DNA of 5,768 nt from Kiritimatiellia bacterium (lineage in GTDB: Bacteria; Verrucomicrobiota; Kiritimatiellia; RFP12; UBA3636): contig JAFUXX010000106.1 of NCBI GenBank assembly GCA_017476965.1, forward strand, positions 1-5,768. The letters are read 5' to 3'. The notes beneath the pieces were generated by a model. It had not been told where the DNA came from. It saw only the letters and a list, made by a program, of their open reading frames with translations, and made no database searches. Each line of letters opens with the position of its first letter. Positions within the stretch are counted from its first letter, which is position 1. The position numbers and the translations under genes were made by a program. This document shows, one piece after another, positions 1-5,586 of this stretch.

Positions 1-15
1 CCCGTCGTCACCTGA
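1..15 (+). CDS. Possible 3' end of an upstream gene (partial)
   Basis: Only the last four codons and a TGA stop (13-15) would lie in the window, reading PVVT then stop. The reason to propose it is position: a strong rightward terminator begins about 22 bases after this stop, so some rightward gene should end just before it, and this frame ends at the right place. Frames 2 and 3 remain open into the terminator and fit less well. Nothing can be said about function. Confidence 0.3.
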   Translation, partial: PVVT

Positions 16-37
16 CACCGCCCATGTTCGCGCTTCC

Positions 38-77
38 GAAAGGCCCTTGCAATTCCCCTGCAAGGGCCTTTCTTTTT
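38..77 (+). terminator. Strong rho-independent terminator
   Basis: A perfect 14-bp stem pairs 38-51 with 59-72 around a 7-base loop, and five T residues (73-77) follow at once. The left arm is preceded by no A-run that would give a U-tract on the other strand, so it should act mainly on rightward transcription, ending a gene left of the window. It isolates that gene from the degraded zone to the right. Confidence 0.88.
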
Positions 78-140
78 CGCCTCTACTTCCTCAAAATCCC
101 GAAATAATTGCAAATCGTCCCAAATCGCGCTGCAAGATAC

Positions 141-190
141 AAGGCGGCACCGCCGCGGCCCGAGGCGGCGCTCCCAGGGCGACACTCCTT
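141..190. repeat. GC-rich imperfect inverted repeat
   Basis: This short stretch holds several overlapping GC dyads. Arms 151-156 and 165-170 are perfect 6-bp complements around an 8-base loop, and 143-147 can instead pair with 150-154. The GGCGGC-type blocks sit between the terminator and the end of recognisable glycosidase-like coding sequence. It could be a dispersed intergenic repeat of the host genome or simply GC-biased sequence; with one copy in view I cannot tell. Nothing else is evident between about 80 and 200. Confidence 0.25.
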
Positions 191-200
191 TGTGGGCGCT

Positions 201-479
201 GCCGAATTGCGTCGCGCCGGCGGTGCCGGCGAGTAGCGCGGCTTCTTCGTACTCTTCGGCGCTTTCGGTTTCGCGCTGGAGCGGCGGCATGTCGCCGCGG
301 AGGTAGAGGGCGAGCGTGGCGTATTCGCTTGCGCGCTGGATCGGATCGTTGTGCAGGTCGAAGAAGCGCATCGGCAGCGATCCTGGCGCTTCGACGCCCT
401 GCTTGGTGTGGCTCCAGGCGAAGCGCCAGATGCCGCTCCAATTCTGGAGCGAGGCGAACGCGCCCACTACGAGGCCGCT
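201..479 (-). pseudogene. Headless glycosidase-like gene fragment
   Basis: Reading leftward, codons from about 479 give SGLVVGAFASLQNWSGIWRF and, further on, FDLHNDPIQRASEYATLALY. The pattern of an alanine-rich helix, then L-Q-x-W-S-G-I-W-x-F-A-W-S-H, then F-D-x-x-x-D-P-x-Q-x-A, resembles the late catalytic-domain region of large (beta/alpha)8 glycoside hydrolases (clan GH-A-like) in polysaccharide degraders. That assignment is from memory of family patterns and is tentative. The frame has no stop from 527 to the left edge, but below about 200 the translation loses protein-like character and runs through the terminator. No N-terminal domain, signal peptide or start region exists, because upstream of about 480 the DNA belongs to the AraC fragment on the other strand. 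I read it as a gene remnant. An unrelated protein family remains possible. Confidence 0.42.
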
Positions 480-768
480 CGCGGCGCTGGCCGCGCGGTA
501 CCCGTTTTCGCGGCGGCTCTTCGACATGCGCTTCCGGGAAGCGACCGGACACAGCGTGCTCGACGAAATCCTGCACGTGCGCATGGAAATGGCGTTCACG
601 CTGCTGTCGCGCACGAAGACCGCGATAGGCGCGATCCCCGCGATGTGCGGCTTCGGCTGCGAAAGCGACCTGGACATCCTTTTCCGCAAGCGCCACGGCG
701 TGTCGATGCGCACCTGGCGCAAGAGGAACGTCTGGCAGCCGGCACCGCCCCGGCGGACCCAGGCGTGA
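475..768 (+). pseudogene. AraC/XylS-type regulator, C-terminal DNA-binding domain remnant
   Basis: The frame reads RYPFSRRLFDMRFREATGHS from 496, then LDEILHVRMEMA and CGFGCESDLDILFRKRHGVS, ending at TGA 766-768. This is the usual AraC family double helix-turn-helix: first recognition helix (SRRLFDMRFRE), linker helix (hs.LDEIL.VR), and second HTH (IGAIPAMCGF...DLDILFRKRHG) with the family signature near the end. The pattern is closest to XylR-like members. Whole proteins are about 300-400 residues with an N-terminal sensor domain; here about 90 codons survive. The frame extends left to a stop at 304-306, with ATGs at 316 and 526, but that part is antisense to the glycosidase-like fragment and not regulator-like. 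It probably once controlled a sugar locus; with no sensor and no first helix it is likely non-functional. Confidence 0.72.
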
Positions 769-797
769 CCGCCCGGCGACCCCCCCGGCGGGATTTT
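769..797 (+). terminator. Weak possible terminator after AraC remnant
   Basis: A 5-bp GC stem (769-773 with 787-791) around a 13-base C-rich loop is followed within three bases by TTTT (794-797). It starts directly after the stop codon of the AraC remnant and just before the isomerase promoter. The stem is short and the loop large, so the call is weak. Confidence 0.25.
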
Positions 798-801
798 GCC
801 G

Positions 802-829
802 TTGACAAGAACCCGGGCGGGAGAATAAT
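802..829 (+). promoter_or_regulatory. Sigma70-type promoter of the isomerase-purH unit
   Basis: A perfect TTGACA (802-807) is followed after 16 bases by AATAAT (824-829), five of six matches to the -10 consensus. Transcription would start near 836, giving a leader of about 45 bases before the isomerase ATG. The AT-rich -10 stands out in otherwise GC-rich DNA. It probably drives both 882-2018 and 2054-2737. Confidence 0.7.
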
Positions 830-881
830 CGGGGCGGCGGCGGACGCCCGCCGCGAACCCGGTCCCGAAATCGCAAAGACG

Positions 882-2018
882 ATGAACAACCAGATCTGGA
901 TCATGACGAGCGCGTTCCCGCGCCTCACGTTCGAACAAGTGGCCGAAAAGGCCCGGGAAATCGGCGCACAGGGCATGGAGCTGTGCGTCTTCCGCCGCGA
1001 CGGAACGCGCCGCGACCACGTGGCGACGCACCTGCCGTACGAGAACTTCTCGCGCGACGACGCCGCCCGGCTCCTCGACTTCCTCGGCGAAGCGAAGCTC
1101 CGCGTCTCCCTCGGCGCGTACGACAACCTCATCGGCGGCGATCCCGCCGAACGGGTGAAAAACCAGAACCACATCCTGCGCCTCGTCCGCATGGCGCACC
1201 TGCTCGGCGGCGACGCGAACGACGTCGTCGTGGGCACGTTCGTGGGGTGGAACGCCGAGCTCGGCGCGCAGGACGGCGGGTTCGAAAAGAACCTCGAACT
1301 CTACAAGAAGGTGTTCGGGCCGATCGTGAAGTACGCCGAAAGCCTCGGCGTGACCATAGTCTACGAAAACTGCCCGATGGAGGGCTGGCGCCCCGCCACC
1401 GCGCCCGACACGATCAACAACCTGCCCTGCACCCTCGCCGCGCGCAAGCTCATGTACGCGCTCGTGCCGAGCGACGCGCACGGGGAGACCTACGACCCGT
1501 CGCACGACGTCTGGCAGCACATCGACCCTTCCGAAGTCGTCAAGGCGAGCGACATGAAACGCATCCGCCGCGTCCACATCAAGGGCACGCGCTGCTTCGC
1601 GAACGACGCCGCCTCGATCCACTGGGGCCGCCTCTACCCGCAGCAGACCGTCGATCCGGAGCTCGCGGCGAAGGCCGGCGTGCCGATCCCGGCGAACGAA
1701 TGGGACCGCCACCACTACGAGCCGCGCGTGCCGGGCTTCGGCGGCAGCGACTCGATGGACTGGAGCAAGTTCCTCGAAACGCTCATGGCCCGCGGGTTCG
1801 ACCGCCCGTTCGCGATCGAGAACGAGGGATGCAACTCCTCCCACACCGGGAACCTCGGCGCCACCGTGCAGGGCTTCAAGGCCGCGGTCCTCAACACCGC
1901 CCCGGTCGTGTGGCCCCTAGGCGAAAACGGCTACGCCTACGACGAGAGCCGCCTGCCGCCGCTCGCCCCGGCCCCGGCCGCGGACGTGCCCGTCGTCACG
2001 ATGGACGACCTCGCCTGA
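882..2018 (+). CDS. Sugar phosphate isomerase/epimerase family TIM-barrel protein
   Basis: This 378-residue protein fits the xylose isomerase-like TIM-barrel (AP endonuclease 2) superfamily. These cytoplasmic, metal-dependent enzymes interconvert sugars, keto-sugars or sugar acids. Candidate metal ligands fall where the family has them: Glu162 in IVYENCP, Asp205 and His208 in TYDPSHDVWQHID, His232 in VHIKGT, and Glu313/Glu315 in AIENEG. The N-terminus (IWIMTSAFPRLTFEQVAEKA) is the first strand and helix of the barrel. The length is somewhat above the usual 260-300, with an insert at about 240-290 and a proline- and alanine-rich tail (357-378). ATG 882 is chosen because barrel homology begins there and the promoter lies just upstream; the Shine-Dalgarno is weak (AAAGA at 875-879). 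The frame stays open further upstream, but that stretch is not protein-like. The exact substrate cannot be read from sequence. The purH-like gene follows 35 bases downstream and is probably co-transcribed. Confidence 0.88.
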   Translation: MNNQIWIMTSAFPRLTFEQVAEKAREIGAQGMELCVFRRDGTRRDHVATHLPYENFSRDDAARLLDFLGEAKLRVSLGAYDNLIGGDPAERVKNQNHILRLVRMAHLLGGDANDVVVGTFVGWNAELGAQDGGFEKNLELYKKVFGPIVKYAESLGVTIVYENCPMEGWRPATAPDTINNLPCTLAARKLMYALVPSDAHGETYDPSHDVWQHIDPSEVVKASDMKRIRRVHIKGTRCFANDAASIHWGRLYPQQTVDPELAAKAGVPIPANEWDRHHYEPRVPGFGGSDSMDWSKFLETLMARGFDRPFAIENEGCNSSHTGNLGATVQGFKAAVLNTAPVVWPLGENGYAYDESRLPPLAPAPAADVPVVTMDDLA

Positions 2019-2053
2019 GCTTTGCCGAAAACGCGAAAAGGAAACAAAACGCA

Positions 2054-2737
2054 ATGGCCTTCAACCACGTCACCAAGATCGACGACCTCGTCCCCGTCCG
2101 CAACGTGCTAGCCAGCCTGTTCGACAAGACGGGCGTGGAAGACTTCGCGAAGGGGCTTCTCGAAACCTGCCCCGGAGTGCGCTTCTTCAGCACGGGCGGC
2201 ACCTACAAGGCGCTCGCCGCCGCGCTGGGCGATGCGGCCAAGGACCGCCTCGTGCAGGTCTCCGACTACACCGGGCAGCCGGAAATGCAGGGCGGCCTCG
2301 TGAAGACGCTCGACTTCAAGATCTACCTCGGCCTCCTCGGCGAGCACTACAACGACGCGCACCAGGCGGACCTCGCCCGCACCGGCGCCGTCGAGATCGA
2401 CATGGTCGTCGGCAACCTCTACCCGTTCCAAAAGGTCGCCGCGCAGCCCGGGGTTTCGCCGGAAGACTGCCGCTCCAACATCGACATCGGCGGCCCGTGC
2501 ATGATCCGCGCCTCCGCCAAGAACTTCATCCGCGTGGCGTCCGTGACCGACACCGCCGACTACCCCGCCCTGCTCTCCGAGCTGCGCGCGACGGGCGGCA
2601 GGCTCTCGCTCGCGACGCGCTTCCGCCTCATGAAGAAGGCGTTCGCCCACACCGCGGCGTACGACGCGGCCATCGCCGCGCACTTCGGCGCGATCGGGTC
2701 GCTGGACGGCGTCTACGGCTTCGCCGACGCCCGGTAA
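2054..2737 (+). CDS. purH: Stand-alone IMP cyclohydrolase (PurH N-terminal domain)
   Basis: This 227-residue protein matches only the N-terminal, MGS-like half of PurH/ATIC, which closes FAICAR to IMP in the last step of purine synthesis. Visible blocks are RNVLASLFDKTGVEDFAKGL (residues 16-35), FFSTGGTYKAL, VSDYTGQPEMQGGLVKTL, IDMVVGNLYPFQK, CRSNIDIGGPCMIRASAKNF and LATRFRLMKKAFAHTAAYD. Counterparts of the human ATIC catalytic residues Lys66 (VKTL), Tyr104 (NLYPF), Asp125 (NIDIGG) and Lys137 (SAKN) are all present. The usual KTLHPK-H-GG block is changed to KTLDFKIYLGLL. The protein stops right after the cyclohydrolase domain, so the AICAR transformylase half is absent here and would have to be encoded elsewhere. 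The gene is not frameshifted: it ends in a clean TAA. ATG 2054 has AAGGA at 2038-2042, and the gene lies 35 bases after the isomerase, probably in the same transcript. Confidence 0.87.
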   Translation: MAFNHVTKIDDLVPVRNVLASLFDKTGVEDFAKGLLETCPGVRFFSTGGTYKALAAALGDAAKDRLVQVSDYTGQPEMQGGLVKTLDFKIYLGLLGEHYNDAHQADLARTGAVEIDMVVGNLYPFQKVAAQPGVSPEDCRSNIDIGGPCMIRASAKNFIRVASVTDTADYPALLSELRATGGRLSLATRFRLMKKAFAHTAAYDAAIAAHFGAIGSLDGVYGFADAR

Positions 2738-2747
2738 TCCGGTTTTT
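2731..2747 (+). terminator. Short hairpin plus T-run at the end of purH
   Basis: CCGG (2731-2734) pairs with CCGG (2739-2742) around a four-base loop TAAT, followed directly by TTTTT (2743-2747). The loop contains the TAA stop codon. A 4-bp stem is short for a terminator, but the U-tract is well placed and the next promoter begins two bases later. Confidence 0.35.
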
Positions 2748-2748
2748 C

Positions 2749-2777
2749 TTGCCTTGAAAGGCCGCGGAGGGTAGAAT
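2749..2777 (+). promoter_or_regulatory. Promoter of the ABC uptake genes
   Basis: TTGCCT (2749-2754, four of six matches) is followed after 17 bases by TAGAAT (2772-2777, five of six). The start would be near 2784, with a leader of about 50 bases. TTGAAA at 2754-2759 is closer to the -35 consensus but only 12 bases from the -10, too near. Confidence 0.55.
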
Positions 2778-2835
2778 CCGGTCCCGGACGCGCCCTCCGC
2801 GCCCGTCAAAGTCACCCACAACAGATCCTGCAACG

Positions 2836-3609
2836 ATGAAAAACTTCTTCCGCGCGGCGCCTTTCGCCGCCCTCGCGGCCGCCGCCCTGCTTTCCGGCTG
2901 CGGCAAGTCCGGAGATTCCGGCAAAATCCGCATGATCACCGAGGCCACGTTCCCGCCCTACGAGTTCCGCGAAGGCACCGAGGTCGTCGGCATCGACGTG
3001 GAAATCTGCAAGGCCGTCGCCGCCGCGCTCGGCAAGGAGCTCGCGGTCGAGGACGTGGAGTTCGACTCCGTGCTCCCCTCCCTCATCGCCAACAAGGCCG
3101 AGCTCGCCGCCGCCGGCATCACGGTCAACGAAGACCGCAAGAAGATGGTGGACTTCTCCGACCCCTACGTCGAGACGGGCATCGTCGTGATCTCCGCCAA
3201 GGCCGCCCCGGTCAAGGGCGCGGACGACGCGAAGGGCAAGCGCATCGGCGTCCAGAACGGCACCACCTCCGCCGACTGGTGCGTCGAAGTCCTCGGCCAG
3301 GAGCCCGACCGCTTCGATTCGCCCGCCAGCGCGTTCGCCGCGCTCAAGGCCGGCAAGATCGACCTCGTCGTCGCGGACGTCGACCCCGCCGAGAACCTCG
3401 TGAAGGGCGAAGACGCCTACGGGATCACCTCCGAGCCGCGCTTCCTCACCTCCGAGTCCTACGCCGTCGCGATCAAGAAGGGCCAGCCCGAGCTGCTCGC
3501 CGTGATCAACAAGACGATCGCCGAGCTCAAGGCTTCCGGCCGCCTCGACGAAATCTTCGCCGAGTTCAAGGCCAAGGCCGACGCCCTCGTCGCCTCCGAA
3601 GAGGAGTAG
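2836..3609 (+). CDS. Amino-acid ABC transporter substrate-binding lipoprotein
   Basis: This is a 257-residue family 3 solute-binding protein (SBP_bac_3) that captures a polar amino acid outside the inner membrane for its permease. A signal peptide with basic start MKNFFR and an alanine-rich core ends in lipobox LSGC, with Cys22 as the lipidated residue. The mature domain shows ATFPPYEF (37-44), GIDVEICKAVAAALGK (52-67), the ligand carboxylate Arg101 in EDRKKMVDFSDPY, NGTTSADW (141-148) at the second-lobe cleft, and Asp181 in DLVVADVD, the family's usual ligand amino-group contact. Length is normal. The ligand cannot be fixed from sequence; arginine/lysine, glutamine and cystine types share these motifs. 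ATG 2836 starts the signal peptide, and no clear Shine-Dalgarno precedes it. The permease starts 9 bases after its stop. Confidence 0.92.
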   Translation: MKNFFRAAPFAALAAAALLSGCGKSGDSGKIRMITEATFPPYEFREGTEVVGIDVEICKAVAAALGKELAVEDVEFDSVLPSLIANKAELAAAGITVNEDRKKMVDFSDPYVETGIVVISAKAAPVKGADDAKGKRIGVQNGTTSADWCVEVLGQEPDRFDSPASAFAALKAGKIDLVVADVDPAENLVKGEDAYGITSEPRFLTSESYAVAIKKGQPELLAVINKTIAELKASGRLDEIFAEFKAKADALVASEEE

Positions 3610-3618
3610 CAAAGCCCC

Positions 3619-4362
3619 ATGCCGCTTTCCGTCGCCGCCGTGGCCCCGTTCGCCGGCCTCGCTTCCTGGTGGAGCGAGCAGAGCGAGAATTTCCGCATCT
3701 GCTTCGTCAAGAACGACAGGTGGATGTACATCACGAACGGCCTCGGGCGCACGCTGGAAGTGGCGCTCTGCGCGGTGCTGCTCGGCGCCGCGCTGGGCTT
3801 CCTCGTGGCGATAATCCGCGCCACGCACGACAAGCACGGGCGGCTGCGCCTTCTCGACGCAGTCGCCCGCGTCTACATCACCGTGATCCGCGGCACGCCC
3901 ATGACGGTGCAGCTGCTCATCGCGTACTTCATCGTATTCTCCAACCTCAACGACAAGGTCCTCGTGGCGATCCTGGCGTTCGGCGTGAACTCCGGCGCCT
4001 ACGTGGCCGAAATCATCCGCGCCGGCATCACGTCGATCGACGACGGCCAGATGGAGGCCGCGCGCTCGCTCGGCCTCTCCTACGCGCAGGGCATGTGCAA
4101 GGTCGTCCTCCCGCAGGCGGTCCGCAACATCCTGCCCGCGCTCGGCAACGAGTTCATCGTCATGCTCAAGGACACGTCGATCGCGTCCTTCATCGGTCTC
4201 GACGACCTCGCGCGCGGCGGCTCGATCATCCGCTCGCAGACCTACCAGGCGTACATCCCGTTCCTCGCGGTCGCCGCGATATACCTCGTCCTGGTGATGG
4301 CGTTCTCCAAGCTGCTCGGCAAGCTGGAGAAGCACCTGCGCCGCACTGGCGCCACCGCGTAG
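3619..4362 (+). CDS. Polar amino-acid ABC transporter permease (HisM/GlnP family)
   Basis: This 247-residue inner-membrane protein forms the channel for the preceding binding protein. Hydrophobic segments lie at about 45-66, 97-108, 114-131 and 212-230, with the family RGTPMTVQLL block at 91-100. The EAA loop, EAARSLGLSYAQGMCKVVLP at 146-165, is the docking site for the ATPase, followed by ALGNEFIVMLKDTSIASFIG. Length is typical of single-domain HisM/GlnP permeases. A polar stretch at about 18-38 before the first helix is longer than in many relatives. ATG 3619 is preceded by GAGGAG (3601-3606) inside the last codons of the binding protein, so translation is probably coupled. No ATPase gene follows: the next gene is hisC on the opposite strand. 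Confidence 0.92.
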   Translation: MPLSVAAVAPFAGLASWWSEQSENFRICFVKNDRWMYITNGLGRTLEVALCAVLLGAALGFLVAIIRATHDKHGRLRLLDAVARVYITVIRGTPMTVQLLIAYFIVFSNLNDKVLVAILAFGVNSGAYVAEIIRAGITSIDDGQMEAARSLGLSYAQGMCKVVLPQAVRNILPALGNEFIVMLKDTSIASFIGLDDLARGGSIIRSQTYQAYIPFLAVAAIYLVLVMAFSKLLGKLEKHLRRTGATA

Positions 4363-4365
4363 ACG

Positions 4366-4408
4366 CGGCGCGCCGCGCCGCCCGATTGCCGCCGGCCGCG
4401 GCGCGCCG
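4366..4408. terminator. GC-only hairpin between convergent genes
   Basis: A perfect 12-bp stem pairs 4366-4377 with 4397-4408, and three more pairs are possible past a one-base bulge. The outer ten bases, CGGCGCGCCG, are themselves palindromic, so each arm is a copy of the same sequence (4366-4375 and 4399-4408). It fills the gap between the permease stop (4362) and the hisC stop (4414). There is no T-run on either side, so intrinsic termination is not assured. A bidirectional block or a 3'-end stabiliser is the likely role. Confidence 0.5.
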
Positions 4409-4413
4409 GAGCC

Positions 4414-5454
4414 TTAGAGAAGCTCCAGCAGTTCGTCCATCTCCGCGTCCGTCCCGATCGAGATGCGGAGGTGGTCCGCCAGCTCGGGGGAGTCCGCGAA
4501 ACGGCGCAGCAGGAAGCCCCTGTTGCGGACGCGCGCCTGGAGTTCCGCCGCCGACGGGCCGTCGGCCGGGGGCTTGCACCAGACGAAATTGGTGCAGGAG
4601 GGAGTCACGTCCCAGCCCTTGCGGACGAGCCCCGCGGCGAACCTGTCGCGCGTGGCCGCGATCTTGCGGACGTTGGCCAGCATCCAGTCCGGGTCCGAGA
4701 GCGCGGCCTCGGCGACGGTCTGCGCCAGCCAGTCCACGTTGTACGAATCCTTGACCTTGTAGAGCGCGTCCACGAGCGCCGCCGGGCCGAGCAGGACGCC
4801 GACGCGCAGCCCCGCGAGCGACCACGCCTTGGAGAAAGTGCGCGAAACGACGACGTTCCGCTCCTCGAACGCGAGGCGCACGCAGTCGCGGCCGGCGAAC
4901 GGGGCGTACGCTTCGTCCACGAGCAGGACGGACGGCGCGAGCGCGCGCGCGAACGCGCGCACCGCCTCGACGCCGAACGCGGTGCCTGTCGGGGCGTTGG
5001 GGTTCACGAGGCAGAAGAGGTCCGGCCGCGGCTCCGGGACGCGCAAGGCGGCGAGCGCGGCGTCGTCCCGCGGCAGCGGGACCTTGCACAGCGGGGCCTC
5101 GCGTATCGCCGCGAGCACCGGGTAGAGCGAATACGACGGGTCGAACACCCCGACCGGCGCGGCGTTGCGGGTGAACACGTCGACCGCGAGGCGCAGCACT
5201 TCGTCCGAACCGTTGCCCACGAAAACGTTTTCGCCCTTGCAGCCGTGGCGGCGCGCGAGCAGGTGCCGCAGGTGGTTGCACCCGGGGTCCGGATAGCGGC
5301 GCAGCAGCGACGCGTCGAACCCGCGCAGCGCCTCTTTCACCTTGGGAGAAGGCGGGTACGCGTTTTCGTTCGCGTTGAGCTTGACGAGGCGCTTGAGCTT
5401 CGGCTGTTCGCCCGGAACGTAGGGCGCGAGCGCTTGGACTGACGGTCGGATCAT
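4414..5454 (-). CDS. hisC: Histidinol-phosphate aminotransferase
   Basis: This 346-residue PLP enzyme (fold type I aminotransferase) converts imidazole acetol-phosphate and glutamate to histidinol-phosphate and 2-oxoglutarate in histidine synthesis. Family landmarks are LNANENAYPPSP (26-37), RYPDP with Tyr54, NGSDEVL (81-87), NPNAPTG (151-157), LLVDEAYAPF (177-186) with Asp180 and Tyr183, the PLP lysine Lys209 in SRTFSKAWSLAGLRVG, and the substrate arginine Arg330 in LRISIGTDAEMDELL. Length is normal. The start at 5454 is supported by GGAGGGG at 5458-5464 and by MIRPSVQALAPYVPGEQP, the usual HisC beginning. An in-frame ATG at 5532 would add 26 residues without homology and read through the promoter. 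No other his gene is near, so it is a dispersed his gene. Some HisC-like enzymes also act on aromatic amino acids. Confidence 0.93.
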   Translation of the reverse strand: MIRPSVQALAPYVPGEQPKLKRLVKLNANENAYPPSPKVKEALRGFDASLLRRYPDPGCNHLRHLLARRHGCKGENVFVGNGSDEVLRLAVDVFTRNAAPVGVFDPSYSLYPVLAAIREAPLCKVPLPRDDAALAALRVPEPRPDLFCLVNPNAPTGTAFGVEAVRAFARALAPSVLLVDEAYAPFAGRDCVRLAFEERNVVVSRTFSKAWSLAGLRVGVLLGPAALVDALYKVKDSYNVDWLAQTVAEAALSDPDWMLANVRKIAATRDRFAAGLVRKGWDVTPSCTNFVWCKPPADGPSAAELQARVRNRGFLLRRFADSPELADHLRISIGTDAEMDELLELL

Positions 5455-5482
5455 TTTCCCCTCCGCGTACGGAACGCGGCGG

Positions 5483-5512
5483 ATACTACCAGAGCCGGGC
5501 CGATTCTTGCAA
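5483..5512 (-). promoter_or_regulatory. hisC promoter
   Basis: On the minus strand, TTGCAA (5512-5507) is followed after 18 bases by TAGTAT (5488-5483), four of six matches each. Transcription would start near 5476, about 20 bases before the ATG. The -35 hexamer is the same six bases used by the divergent promoter. Confidence 0.45.
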
Positions 5513-5516
5513 TCGG
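5500..5516. promoter_or_regulatory. Dyad between divergent promoters (candidate operator)
   Basis: CCGATT (5500-5505) and AATCGG (5511-5516) are perfect inverted repeats around CTTGC. The dyad overlaps the shared TTGCAA at 5507-5512. A protein bound here would cover both -35 elements. No regulator is known from the window. Confidence 0.35.
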
Positions 5517-5535
5517 GCCCGCGTTCTGGCACAAT
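5507..5535 (+). promoter_or_regulatory. Promoter of the V-type ATP synthase genes
   Basis: TTGCAA (5507-5512), a 17-base spacer, then CACAAT (5530-5535), four of six matches each. The start would be near 5542, leaving a leader of about 45 bases. That leader can form a 7-bp stem with one G-U pair (5545-5551 with 5558-5564) ahead of the ribosome binding site AAGGA (5573-5577). Confidence 0.42.
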
Positions 5536-5586
5536 TCGCCCCGTCCTCCGCGAACCTGCGGGGGTTGGAAAAAAGGACAGCCGGGC

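Noticed and set aside
91..876. A 261-codon minus-strand frame across the degraded zone
   Set aside because: The translation is arginine-rich with no motif. The glycosidase-like signal lies in a different minus-strand frame, and the AraC signal is on the plus strand.
351..881. Upstream extension of the isomerase frame to an ATG at 351
   Set aside because: The extension is antisense or out of frame to the AraC remnant, has no barrel homology, and crosses the 802-829 promoter.
983..2053. Long rightward open frame overlapping the isomerase in another phase and running into the purH frame
   Set aside because: The part before 2054 is arginine- and proline-rich shadow sequence of the isomerase; PurH homology starts at the 2054 ATG.
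2812..4335. A 507-codon open frame on the minus strand opposite the binding protein and permease
   Set aside because: It is antisense to two clearly homologous genes. Its translation is low-complexity (rich in E, G, D, H and R), as expected from the complement of GC-rich codons in this frame.
3279..4754. A 491-codon rightward open frame across the ABC pair and the end of hisC
   Set aside because: It overlaps three genes of strong homology in other frames and consists of arginine- and alanine-rich shadow translation.
4471..5442. A 323-codon plus-strand frame opposite hisC
   Set aside because: It is the antisense shadow of hisC, rich in R, E, V and H, with no recognisable domain.
5455..5532. 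Longer hisC start at 5532
   Set aside because: It adds 26 residues without homology, covers the promoter, and bypasses the good Shine-Dalgarno at 5458-5464.
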